Shown: piece by piece, positions 26,572 to 34,141 of the stretch
Position numbering within the stretch: the first letter of the stretch is position 1
Layout of the letters: each line of letters begins with the position of its first letter
NCBI GenBank assembly: GCA_913055645.1
Contig: CAJXLC010000021.1
Span: 1-38,007 of the forward strand
From: an uncultured Pseudomonadota bacterium
GTDB lineage: Bacteria > Pseudomonadota > Zetaproteobacteria > Mariprofundales > Mariprofundaceae
Direction: 5' to 3'
Length of the DNA stretch: 38,007 nt
Translations under genes and position numbers: made by a program
Notes under the pieces: generated by a model
Told to the model about the DNA's origin: nothing
The model's input: only the letters and a program-made list of their open reading frames with translations
Databases searched by the model: none

Positions 26572-26697
26572 TGAAATTCACAGTCTCATCACATTGAGCC
26601 TGTAGACTTCGTGTTGTCTGGTGTCGCCCTCCCCCCTCCCTCCCTTAGACACCAGACGAAAGATTTAAAAGGCTCCGCATTGCGGGGTCTTTTTTTT
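26572..26697 (+). ncRNA. Candidate small RNA, copy 1, with pyrimidine-loop hairpin
   Basis: A predicted transcript of about 125 bases; the 5' end is estimated from the -10-like box and could be off by several bases. Hairpin 1 (26580-26603) pairs ACAG/CTGT and CTCA/TGAG around a 1x1 mismatch. Hairpin 2 has a perfect 10-bp stem, GTCTGGTGTC (26616-26625) with GACACCAGAC (26648-26657), and a 22-base loop made almost only of C and T, containing CCCTCCCTCCC. Hairpin 3 is the terminator at 26669-26691 with eight T. The loop is complementary to Shine-Dalgarno GGAGG. This layout resembles the CCUCC-loop sRNAs described in Alphaproteobacteria (CcsR/cuckoo type). No open frame with a ribosome site is seen. 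Confidence 0.72.
26669..26697 (+). terminator. Intrinsic terminator of sRNA copy 1
   Basis: A 10-bp stem AAGGCTCCGC (26669-26678) with GCGGGGTCTT (26682-26691), containing two G-T wobble pairs, a 3-base loop and a run of eight T. It also ends the efp-TolC-RND transcript. Confidence 0.9.
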
Positions 26698-26732
26698 ACC
26701 CCAAAATAGAAAAATAAACCAATCAACATAAA

Positions 26733-26738
26733 TATAAT
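26733..26738 (+). promoter_or_regulatory. Candidate -10 box (TATAAT) of the second sRNA-like unit
   Basis: A consensus TATAAT located about 7 bases before the estimated 5' end of the second unit and downstream of the first unit's terminator, so this copy probably has its own promoter. No clear -35 hexamer is seen; the upstream A-rich tract may compensate. Confidence 0.5.
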
Positions 26739-26744
26739 TTAATT

Positions 26745-26867
26745 TGAAATTCACAGTCTCATCACATTGAGCCTGTAGACTTCGTGCTGTCTGGTGTCGC
26801 CCTCCTCCCCTCCCTTAGACATCAGACGACAAATTTAAAAGGCTCCGCATCGCGGAGCCTTTTTTTT
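26745..26867 (+). ncRNA. Candidate small RNA, copy 2, with pyrimidine-loop hairpin
   Basis: Sibling of the preceding unit, about 123 bases. Hairpin 1 (26753-26776) is identical to copy 1. Hairpin 2 pairs GTCTGGTGTC (26789-26798) with GACATCAGAC (26818-26827), one G-T wobble replacing a G-C, around a 19-base C/T-only loop with CCTCCTCCCC. Hairpin 3 is a perfect terminator. Relative to copy 1, sequence changes in the stems keep pairing (wobble versus Watson-Crick), which argues for a functional RNA. The predicted targets are mRNAs with GGAGG-type ribosome sites; this is inference. Confidence 0.74.
26839..26867 (+). terminator. Intrinsic terminator of sRNA copy 2
   Basis: A perfect 10-bp stem AAGGCTCCGC (26839-26848) with GCGGAGCCTT (26852-26861), a 3-base loop and a run of eight T. 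On the minus strand the same stem is followed by TTTT, so it may also help end the hflK-hflC-DUF2065 transcript. Confidence 0.92.
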
Positions 26868-26901
26868 ATTCAAGTATATGTATTATCTCGGGAAGAGGGC
26901 G

Positions 26902-27087
26902 TTAAGCACGCGCCATATGAACCACAAACCAACCAATCGCTACAGCAACAATCCCCATAACACGTAGGGATGCAGGTGGAATATCTGGCAATTTACGCAA
27001 CATTTCAACCATCTGATTAGGAAAGAGCGCGTAAAGCGCTCCTTCCAAGAGTATCACCAAACCAAAGGCTGCCCATAAATCTTGCAT
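26902..27087 (-). CDS. DUF2065 (YjeT-like) small membrane protein
   Basis: This 61-residue protein has two hydrophobic segments, LWAAFGLVILLEGALYALFP (about 4-23) and LRVMGIVAVAIGWFVVHMAR (about 41-60), with the family's L-R-x-x-G-x-x-A-x-x-x-G segment in the second. DUF2065 genes are typically found directly behind hflK-hflC, as here (12 bases after hflC), suggesting a shared transcript and perhaps a link to the HflKC complex. Its molecular role is unknown. Confidence 0.85.
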   Translation of the reverse strand: MQDLWAAFGLVILLEGALYALFPNQMVEMLRKLPDIPPASLRVMGIVAVAIGWFVVHMARA

Positions 27088-27099
27088 AAAATCTTAAGT

Positions 27100-27972
27100 T
27101 TATTTTCTAGATTGCTCAAAGAATTGAAAAAATTCCGATGTTGGCGAAATAACCAAGCGTGAACCTTCACCAATCGACTTCTTGTACGATTCAAGTGAGC
27201 GTGAAAAAGCGTAGAATTTCGGATCGCGTTGATATGCTTTAGCATATACCTTGGTTACTTCTGCATCTGCATGACCACGAATAATTTGAGATTTTTTATA
27301 AGCTTCTGCCAACAGTACCTTACGCTTTTTTTCCGCTTCCGCGCGAATTTCTTTGGCTGCTTCTGAACCTTCAGAACGATATTCTTTGGCAATACGTTGA
27401 CGTTCAGCCTTCATCCTATCAAACACCTTTTCTGAGTTTGCTTTTGGTAAATCAGCACGCTTAATACGTAGATCCACAATCCGAATACCCAAACTACGCA
27501 CATCTTTGTCGGCACGGTCACGAATACTTATCATCAACTCACGGCGTAAATTCTCATCTTCGCCACCAGATACAATCTCATTCAATGTGTGTTGACCCAA
27601 TACTTCACGCACTTTACCACGCACCACATCTTGCATACGAGCTGCCACACCTAATTGTGTACGAGCCACTTGGAAAACCAATAACGGATTAACAATTTTC
27701 CAGCGCGTATAATTATCTACTTCAATGGTTTTTTTGTCTTTGGTAATCACTTCATTGGGCAAAGCATCGCTAACCAACAAGCGTTTATCAAAAAACTGTA
27801 CCGTCTGCCAAGGCAATTTGAAATGCAACCCTGCTCCTTCTTGCACATCTTTAGCTTGTCCAAATTGCAGAACCAATGCCTGTTTCCGCTCATCTACATT
27901 AAATGCAGACATACCAATCAATACAACAATCGCACCTACAATAATACCGAATACTGTTTGTTTTGGACTCAT
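27100..27972 (-). CDS. hflC: HflC, SPFH-family modulator of FtsH protease
   Basis: HflC forms with HflK a large periplasmic cage around the FtsH protease and modulates its activity. The 290 residues start with a membrane anchor (about 7-24, VFGIIVGAIVVLIGMSAF). The SPFH/band 7 domain follows (ERKQALVLQFGQAK ... YTRWKIVNPLLVF). A long charged helix with ERQRIAKEYRSEGSEAAKEIRAEAEKKRK comes next, and the C-terminus is YKKSIGEGSRLVISPTSEFFQFF. The start overlaps the hflK stop by one base (TAATG). Confidence 0.96.
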   Translation of the reverse strand: MSPKQTVFGIIVGAIVVLIGMSAFNVDERKQALVLQFGQAKDVQEGAGLHFKLPWQTVQFFDKRLLVSDALPNEVITKDKKTIEVDNYTRWKIVNPLLVFQVARTQLGVAARMQDVVRGKVREVLGQHTLNEIVSGGEDENLRRELMISIRDRADKDVRSLGIRIVDLRIKRADLPKANSEKVFDRMKAERQRIAKEYRSEGSEAAKEIRAEAEKKRKVLLAEAYKKSQIIRGHADAEVTKVYAKAYQRDPKFYAFSRSLESYKKSIGEGSRLVISPTSEFFQFFEQSRK

Positions 27973-29069
27973 TACTTCACCTCCACTTTACTGGATGCTC
28001 GATTCAAGGGTAAATATGGCAACACACTACCTGCCACCTTACTATCAATAACCACCTTATCCGCTTTCGCCAAGACTTCTTCCATAGTTTCTAAATACAT
28101 GCGTTTACGCGTTACATTTGGAGCAAGTTTATAAGCATCTAAAATACTGTTAAAACGATTTGCCTCACCTTGTGCTCGATCCACAGCTTCTTTTTCATAA
28201 GCCTCCGCATCTAAGACCATCTTCTTAGCCTCACCACGGGCTTTAGGGATAATGTCATTGGCATAAGCTTGCGCTTCATTCTTAGCACGTTCTCTATCTT
28301 CTTTTGCTGACTGAACATCCTTAAATTCATGTTCCACAGCCGTTGGCGGTTTCACATCTTGCAAGTTCACACTGGTAACAGAAATCCCTGCTTTATAGCC
28401 ATCCAAGACTGATTGAATCAAGGTCTGTGTTTCAATTTCTACTTCAGCCTTTTTGGTCGTTAGAACATCATCAATCATAGTGCGCCCAATAATTTCACGA
28501 ATCGCCGATTCAGAAGCATCACGCACTGTTTTTTCAGGCGCATCAATATTAAACATATAATTATCTACAGACTTAATTTTATATTGAACAATAAATGAAA
28601 TATCAACGATATTTTCATCTTGTGTTAGCATCAATGATTCATGTGTACGCTGGCGACGACGACCATCACCCATATCACGCACACCAATCACCAAACGTTG
28701 CACACGTGTCACTGGTAATTTTTCAACCGTTTCAATCGGGTAAGGAAAATGCCAACGTAAACCAGGACCTTTGGTTGCCACATGTTTACCAAATTGCAAG
28801 ACAACAGCTTCTTCATCGGCTGCCACAGTATAAACACCCGATGCACCCCAAAGTAAAAATGCCACTGCAACTATTCCTATGAAGGCACCACTGCTTAAAT
28901 TCGGTGTGCCATTACTGCCACCACCTGAACCACCAAACAAACCACCAAAGCGTTGCTGTAAACGTTTTATCACTTCATCAAGATCGGGCGGAGTTTGATT
29001 TGAGCCGCCACCAGAAGGCTTCTTTCCCCATGGGTTGTTATCATTATTTTGGTTTTGACTCCAGGGCAT
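27972..29069 (-). CDS. hflK: HflK, SPFH-family modulator of FtsH protease
   Basis: HflK is the partner of HflC. I chose the ATG at 29069, which has GGAGG five bases upstream; a GTG at 29081 would place that site inside the gene. The protein then has 365 residues. The N-terminal tail is rich in Gly, Asn and Pro (MPWSQNQNNDNNPWGKKPSGG), as usual for HflK. A membrane segment lies at about 68-85 (GAFIGIVAVAFLLWGAS), then the band 7 domain (EEAVVLQFGKHVATKGPGLRWHFPYPIE). A long helical region (AKEDRERAKNEAQAYANDIIPKARGEAKKM) precedes a short hydrophilic tail. It is the first gene of the operon. Confidence 0.96.
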   Translation of the reverse strand: MPWSQNQNNDNNPWGKKPSGGGSNQTPPDLDEVIKRLQQRFGGLFGGSGGGSNGTPNLSSGAFIGIVAVAFLLWGASGVYTVAADEEAVVLQFGKHVATKGPGLRWHFPYPIETVEKLPVTRVQRLVIGVRDMGDGRRRQRTHESLMLTQDENIVDISFIVQYKIKSVDNYMFNIDAPEKTVRDASESAIREIIGRTMIDDVLTTKKAEVEIETQTLIQSVLDGYKAGISVTSVNLQDVKPPTAVEHEFKDVQSAKEDRERAKNEAQAYANDIIPKARGEAKKMVLDAEAYEKEAVDRAQGEANRFNSILDAYKLAPNVTRKRMYLETMEEVLAKADKVVIDSKVAGSVLPYLPLNRASSKVEVK

Positions 29070-29246
29070 ACAATCCTCCACGTTTTATCATACATCAATT
29101 GCAATCTGCGCAGTGTAGCATCTGATTTGAGCAATGCACCATTGCCAATCATTCCAAGAACCAATATGCCTAAAAAACGCTGATGCTAGACCTCAATATT
29201 ACAAAGTAGATATGCCTTACTCTCTTTCAATGCTAACCTTGCTCGC

Positions 29247-30305
29247 ATGCCAATTTTATTTCGCTGGATGTTCTATGGATGCCTAAATCGTGCGGTAGGT
29301 ACGATGTTGGCACTTTTAGCTATTTTTTTGATTATCGAAATATTCGATAAATCTCGCTATCTCGGGCATGGCATGAATGTGCCTATACTCATTGAGTATT
29401 TACTTCTTAAAACACCCTTTATGATTGCTGAATTCATGCCTGTTATTTTGCTCATTGCAGTCAGCATTTATATTACCGAAGTATCCCACCACCACGAAAT
29501 CGTATCCATGCGAGCCGCTGGTTTGGGCATGGATAAAATCATTGTCCCCATAGCATGCGTTGGTCTTATCGGTGCAGGGTTAAATATGGTGATTGGCGAG
29601 TGGGTTACGCCAACTACCAATAGCCGTTTAGATGTTATGGAACGTGTTATTATTCATCATCAGGCCCCATCACATCAAGGTATTCAATGGCTAAAAGATG
29701 GCAATCGTTTCTATCAATTAACCCCACTCGATGACCAAAGTTTTAAAATGATGATGTTAGAAACCAACGTTCAAGGCGGTTGGACAAAACGCATGGATGC
29801 CAGTCATGCCACCTTTAAAGATGGACAGTGGCTATTGCAAAATGTTTATATAAGCACCCCCGACAAGCAAGAAGGTATGCTATTAAAACATCAAGATAGC
29901 CTCCATTTTACTTCCAAAGTCGGGCCTGACACCGCAGATCCACCCCATGCCAATCATATGACATTCTTGCAGCTATATCATTATGCTCATCATTTACAGC
30001 AAGCCGGTCTGAGTTCGACCAGTTTTATTTTCACACTAAACCGAAAACTCGCAGCCCCCACTGCCTGTCTCATTATGGTTTTATTAGCGATGGCACTGAC
30101 CATGAATATGGGCAGCCGTATTGCCGCTAGGTCTTGGGGGTTGATTTCAGCTATCACGCTGGGTTTATTATTTTATGTGCTGGGTAATGCCAGTAGTCTA
30201 TTAGCAAATAGCGAACAATTACCTGCAGCTTATGCAGCGTGGTTACCGATATTATTCTTCGGCGGCATCACTGGCTTTCTATTATTACACCAAGAGGGCA
30301 AATAA
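29247..30305 (+). CDS. lptG: LPS export permease LptG (YjgQ)
   Basis: LptG with LptF forms the membrane part of the LptBFG ABC extractor that moves lipopolysaccharide toward the outer membrane. The 352 residues have three N-terminal membrane segments (MLALLAIFLIIEIFD, MIAEFMPVILLIAVSIYI, IIVPIACVGLIGAGLNMVI) and a periplasmic beta-jellyroll (about 130-260). Three C-terminal segments follow. GEWVTP after TM3 and WLKDGNRFYQL match LptG rather than LptF. lptF is not adjacent here, although the two are often neighbours. The ATG at 29247 has no strong Shine-Dalgarno. It is divergent from hflK and convergent with suhB. Confidence 0.86.
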   Translation: MPILFRWMFYGCLNRAVGTMLALLAIFLIIEIFDKSRYLGHGMNVPILIEYLLLKTPFMIAEFMPVILLIAVSIYITEVSHHHEIVSMRAAGLGMDKIIVPIACVGLIGAGLNMVIGEWVTPTTNSRLDVMERVIIHHQAPSHQGIQWLKDGNRFYQLTPLDDQSFKMMMLETNVQGGWTKRMDASHATFKDGQWLLQNVYISTPDKQEGMLLKHQDSLHFTSKVGPDTADPPHANHMTFLQLYHYAHHLQQAGLSSTSFIFTLNRKLAAPTACLIMVLLAMALTMNMGSRIAARSWGLISAITLGLLFYVLGNASSLLANSEQLPAAYAAWLPILFFGGITGFLLLHQEGK

Positions 30306-30327
30306 GAGGCGAGCTAAACAGTTGCCA

Positions 30328-31098
30328 TTAAACCTTTAATAAAGACACAAACTTCTGGTGCAATGTACCATTAGCACTCAAAATATCGCCTTTTTCCACA
30401 TCAACTGCCGCACCTTCCAAATCCGTTACAATACCGCCTGCTTCTTGCACCAAAAGAATGCCTGCTGCAATATCCCAAGCACATAAACCTGCTTCCCAAT
30501 AAGCATCCAAACGACCTGCTGCAACATAGGCCAAATCCAATGCGGCGGAGCCACCTCGGCGATAACCCTCTGCTTCACGCATGCAAGCATCCATACGCTT
30601 CATAAAATGATCCATATGCGTACTGCGACGGTATGGAGGCAAGCCAGAAGCAAAAATCGCATGTCCAACCTGCCCAGCGTCAGCTACACGCAAACGACGA
30701 CGGTTTAAAAATGCGCCATTACCACGTTGCGCTTCAAAAGTTTCATCTTTAATGGGGTCATGTACCACTGCCAAAAATGGTTTGCCATCACGCCAAGCTG
30801 AAATAGACACTGCAAAATGTGGGTAGCCATGAATAAAATTCGTCGTACCATCCAAGGGATCAATGTACCATTGAATCGAAGCTTCGGGATTGATGCGTTC
30901 TGATTCCTCAGCCACAATGCCATGATCTGGATAATGACGGCGAATCTCATTTAATATAAGGTTTTCAGCCTTTTGATCAATTTCAGTTACAAAATCACGG
31001 TCTTTCTTTTCCCGAATTTTCAGATCTGAGCGTTCATCAAAACTTCGCGCAATTAAATCACCTGCCTTACGGGCAGCTCGCACAGCAACATACAACAT
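30328..31098 (-). CDS. suhB: Inositol-1-monophosphatase family protein (SuhB)
   Basis: This 256-residue member of the lithium-sensitive phosphatase family has metal ligands in VAEES (Glu64), DPLDGTTNF (Asp80, Asp83) and AWDIAAG (Asp near 206). SuhB dephosphorylates inositol-1-phosphate. In E. coli it also assists rRNA transcription antitermination through contact with RNA polymerase; whether this one does is unknown. GGAG lies 8 bases before the ATG. A TATAGT-like box upstream on the minus strand may be its promoter. It is single, between lptG and the sensor kinase. Confidence 0.92.
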   Translation of the reverse strand: MLYVAVRAARKAGDLIARSFDERSDLKIREKKDRDFVTEIDQKAENLILNEIRRHYPDHGIVAEESERINPEASIQWYIDPLDGTTNFIHGYPHFAVSISAWRDGKPFLAVVHDPIKDETFEAQRGNGAFLNRRRLRVADAGQVGHAIFASGLPPYRRSTHMDHFMKRMDACMREAEGYRRGGSAALDLAYVAAGRLDAYWEAGLCAWDIAAGILLVQEAGGIVTDLEGAAVDVEKGDILSANGTLHQKFVSLLKV

Positions 31099-31188
31099 TT
31101 AAAACTCCAAAACCTGATTATCCAGTATTCGCGTACTATAACCCTCAATGCATTTAAAATCACCACTGGTAACAGCACATGACTCGTC

Positions 31189-31194
31189 TATAAT
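31189..31194 (+). promoter_or_regulatory. Candidate -10 box (TATAAT) for the sensor kinase gene
   Basis: A consensus TATAAT lies in the 168-base divergent gap between suhB and the kinase gene, about 70 bases before the kinase ATG. The -35 region (around 31165-31171, ACTGGT) is a poor match, so activation by a regulator or another sigma factor is possible. Confidence 0.4.
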
Positions 31195-31266
31195 TGGCTG
31201 AAGCAGACTAATACACTGGTATGACGTGGGGAGAAGGCACTGAAACAACAGACTCTACACCATTGG

Positions 31267-33345
31267 ATGGCACACTCAGCTCCTGCTCATACGCAAGACT
31301 TGATTCCCAATCAATGCCAACAAACTTGGACTCGCCTAGCACTTATTATTCTTGCTAGCATATATATATGGCTGCATGGTCGCCTGTTTCACGACTATCA
31401 AACATTGTGTTTAAGTGCTGTAAGCATTTATATTCTATGGCAACTCTACACCTTTATTGACATCCCTCGCCACCCTTTATCTACCTCTCGCTTCCTTATT
31501 TCTCCCCTGTTAGATGCCTTATTGATTGCTATTGGCATGATACTTGATGGCGGACAAAGCAGTGCTATCTTCTTAGTCTACTTTGTTATGATTATGAGTA
31601 ATGGCGTACGTTTCGGCAACCCCATGCTGCTCTATTCACAAGCCTTGGCGCTACTATCTTACCTTTGCACGTCAGCTTTTACATATTTAGACCCTCAACT
31701 CTCTCTCGATATACCTCTTTTGCTTCTACATGTGTTATCTTTACTACTACTTCCTTATTACATCTACACCATAAGCAAGCATGCCAAAGCATCATTCAAA
31801 GCCAAAAAACAAGCTCAAAAAATGTCTTTTGGCATACTCGACCGCAGCCCTGTACCTATTTTTACATTTCAGCAAAATAAGCATGAAGTTCCACGGATTA
31901 CCTATAGCAATGCGTCCATGGCGCAAGTTTACCGTGATGACATCACCAGCCTGATTGGTGAACAGGTGGATGTCATTGCACTGCTGGAAGATGGCAATGA
32001 GGTGATTAAAGCCTGTCAAAAAAGCTTAGATAACCTTAACAATAAACCTTTTCATTTTTATATTCGTGGTCGTAATGCAGATGAACAAATACTGCAAATC
32101 ATGGGACAAACAAGCTGCCTACATCTACAAGGGAAAACACTCGGCATCTGTTTTCTTATTGATATTACGCAAAATGAGACTATGCATTCTGACATGGAAA
32201 AAAATATGCACCAAGGGCATGTAAGCACCTTAGTTTCAGGCATTGCACATGATTTTCGTAATATCCTCACGAGCATCATAGGCTCAGCTGAAGTCATGCA
32301 ATTTAGTATTCAAGATCAATCCATCAGGGATCAATTAGGGCTTATTATTGATGCCGGCGAACGTGGCTCAGAGATGCTATCAAACCTCTTATCGCAAAAT
32401 ACAGCACATGAGCTTGTAAATCCAATCAACCACAAAACCATGCGCCAATCATTAACCAGCATGGTTAATCTTTTACGCATTCAGTTGCCCGCACATATCC
32501 AGTTGCAACTTGATATTGAGGGGCGTCTTCCAGCCGCTGCTATCAGCTTAACCCAACTGGAACAAATCTTAATGAACCTCATTAAAAATGCCACTGAATC
32601 AATGCATAGTTCGGGTCGCATTAACATACAATTATATGCGAATTATAATCACGAATTCAGTAATGAACAGTCACCAGCACTCACCATTAGCATTGAGGAT
32701 GAGGGTATCGGCATTGCCCCTGAAGATATAGATAAGATATGCAAACCTTTTTGGACATCTCGTTCAAAAGAAGGAGGAACAGGTCTAGGATTGGCTATGG
32801 TACAACGCATTGTACGCAACAATGATGGCAACTTGGATATTCAATCCACACTAGGAAAAGGCTCCCAGATCAACATCACTTTTCCTCCTATAAGCGACAG
32901 TGATCCTCATTCAAATGAGAAAAATGAAGACTCAATACAGGCCAGCAACAAGCACCCCAACGCAATGATCCCATGGCATATTCTTTTGGTAGATGATAGT
33001 CCGACCGTACTAAACATACACCAACATTTGCTCGAACACATGGGGCATAAAGTTACAGCCGTAGAAAATGCAGAACGTGCTTTAGAAATTTATCAGGCAT
33101 CTTTAAAAAACAGCAATGAAACCTTTAACTTGATTGCAACCGACTTTCTCATGGGAGGCATGGATGGCGTCGAACTCAGCAAACTTATTCGCCAACATGA
33201 TAAGCAACTGCCTATACTTATCATTACTGCTTACGGTGATGCAAAAAAACTACAGCAAGGTCAAGGACTTCAAGTCAGTATACTTGGCAAACCTACATCC
33301 TACGATGAACTAGCGTCACAAATCATGATACTTCAAAATCATTGA
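31267..33345 (+). CDS. Hybrid sensor histidine kinase with receiver domain
   Basis: This 692-residue protein has six hydrophobic segments in the first 168 residues and a PAS-like region at about 183-300 (SFGILDRSPVPIFTFQ). The phospho-accepting domain has His328 in GIAHDFRNILTSI. The ATPase domain carries N-box LMNLIKNATESM, G1 DEGIGIAPEDI and G2 GGTGLGLAMV. After a short linker, a C-terminal receiver has the acidic pair in LLVDDSPT, phospho-acceptor Asp626 (ATDFLMGGMDG) and the Lys of LGKPTS. No histidine-phosphotransfer domain or separate response regulator with an output domain lies nearby. The signal is unknown. Its end overlaps the convergent truA end by 7 bases. Confidence 0.92.
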   Translation: MAHSAPAHTQDLIPNQCQQTWTRLALIILASIYIWLHGRLFHDYQTLCLSAVSIYILWQLYTFIDIPRHPLSTSRFLISPLLDALLIAIGMILDGGQSSAIFLVYFVMIMSNGVRFGNPMLLYSQALALLSYLCTSAFTYLDPQLSLDIPLLLLHVLSLLLLPYYIYTISKHAKASFKAKKQAQKMSFGILDRSPVPIFTFQQNKHEVPRITYSNASMAQVYRDDITSLIGEQVDVIALLEDGNEVIKACQKSLDNLNNKPFHFYIRGRNADEQILQIMGQTSCLHLQGKTLGICFLIDITQNETMHSDMEKNMHQGHVSTLVSGIAHDFRNILTSIIGSAEVMQFSIQDQSIRDQLGLIIDAGERGSEMLSNLLSQNTAHELVNPINHKTMRQSLTSMVNLLRIQLPAHIQLQLDIEGRLPAAAISLTQLEQILMNLIKNATESMHSSGRINIQLYANYNHEFSNEQSPALTISIEDEGIGIAPEDIDKICKPFWTSRSKEGGTGLGLAMVQRIVRNNDGNLDIQSTLGKGSQINITFPPISDSDPHSNEKNEDSIQASNKHPNAMIPWHILLVDDSPTVLNIHQHLLEHMGHKVTAVENAERALEIYQASLKNSNETFNLIATDFLMGGMDGVELSKLIRQHDKQLPILIITAYGDAKKLQQGQGLQVSILGKPTSYDELASQIMILQNH

Positions 33346-34133
33346 TTGCTTTCTTCACCAATTAATTCTCTTGCAGAGAATAATGGATATAATGCATCTG
33401 AAAAATAAAGCCCTTGCGCTGGCGCTGTTGCTGCTGCGATAGATCGATCCTTTTGTTGCATAAGCTCTGTAATATAATCAGCTTGCCACTTACCCGTGCC
33501 AACCTGCACAAGGTTTCCTACAATATTACGTACCATGTGATATAAGAATCCATCGGCATGAATATCAATGAAAACCTCCCAACCTTGCTGCCTAACAGTT
33601 AAATAACGAATTTCACGCACTGAGCTATGCGCTTGACAGCCTGCCGCCTGAAATGCTCCAAAATCATGTTTTCCTAGCATAAAATCAGCTGCCTGTTGCA
33701 TAGCCTGAATATCCAATGCACGGGGCATCCACCAATGCCGCCATGCCGCTAACACTGAAGGTGTTGAGCGGTTCCAAATTTGATAACGATAACGTCTTTC
33801 CAAACATGAAAAACGCGCATGAAAATCATCGTCAACAGCACAAACACCCATCACAATCACACCCTCAGGCAGGAAATGATTTACACCTTGTGTGTATGCG
33901 CGAGCAGAGCGTTGCCAGCGCGCTTTTGATATATCGGCGTGCACTAACATAGCTTCAGCATGCACGCCTGTATCAGTACGTCCAGAAGCCATAATTGATC
34001 GCGAATATCCCTCAACTTTACTTAAAGCCAGCTCTAAAACTTCTTGTACTGCTAAAGCATTATCTTGACGTTGCCAACCATGAAAGTGACGTCCATCAAA
34101 CTCAATCACCATAGCAATACGTTGTGTATCCAT
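33339..34133 (-). CDS. truA: tRNA pseudouridine(38-40) synthase
   Basis: TruA converts uridines 38-40 of the tRNA anticodon stem-loop to pseudouridine. The protein has 264 residues from the ATG at 34133. An in-frame ATG at 34151 would add six residues and overlap the preceding gene; neither start has an ideal ribosome site. The conserved FDGRHFHGWQRQ, the catalytic Asp54 in ASGRTDTGVHA (Asp60 by the longer start), RRYRYQIWNR and HMVRNIVGNLVQVG are all present. It follows the membrane-protein gene on the minus strand with a gap of 8 bases, probably in one operon. Confidence 0.95.
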   Translation of the reverse strand: MDTQRIAMVIEFDGRHFHGWQRQDNALAVQEVLELALSKVEGYSRSIMASGRTDTGVHAEAMLVHADISKARWQRSARAYTQGVNHFLPEGVIVMGVCAVDDDFHARFSCLERRYRYQIWNRSTPSVLAAWRHWWMPRALDIQAMQQAADFMLGKHDFGAFQAAGCQAHSSVREIRYLTVRQQGWEVFIDIHADGFLYHMVRNIVGNLVQVGTGKWQADYITELMQQKDRSIAAATAPAQGLYFSDALYPLFSARELIGEESNQ

Positions 34134-34141
34134 ACCCGCAT

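Larger units (their letters stand above)
26536..26867 (+). repeat. 173-bp tandem duplication carrying two sibling sRNA-like units
   Basis: Two units stand head to tail with an offset of 173 bases (170 after the central loop). From the A/T-rich block through the first hairpin and the left arm of the second, the units are almost identical: across about 60 bases only 26614/26787 differ. They diverge more in the loop and terminator, but in ways that preserve pairing. The duplication starts at the end of the RND gene, so the first unit's promoter-like block overlaps the RND stop codon region. It fills the 357-base gap up to DUF2065; nothing else was seen there. Confidence 0.9.

Noticed and set aside
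26536-26867. Interpretation of the tandem repeat as a CRISPR array or insertion sequence
   Set aside because: There are only two long copies, no spacer-repeat pattern, no inverted termini and no transposase. The terminator and hairpin layout fits sRNA genes better.
28970-29164. A 64-codon frame (TTG start) overlapping the start of hflK in another frame
   Set aside because: The product has a hydrophobic start but no recognisable domain. It lies mostly in the hflK leader and inside hflK, and a TTG start is needed.
31219-31380. Alternative upstream ATG reading frame before the sensor kinase
   Set aside because: It is in a different frame from the kinase, ends after about 50 codons inside it, and shows no protein features.
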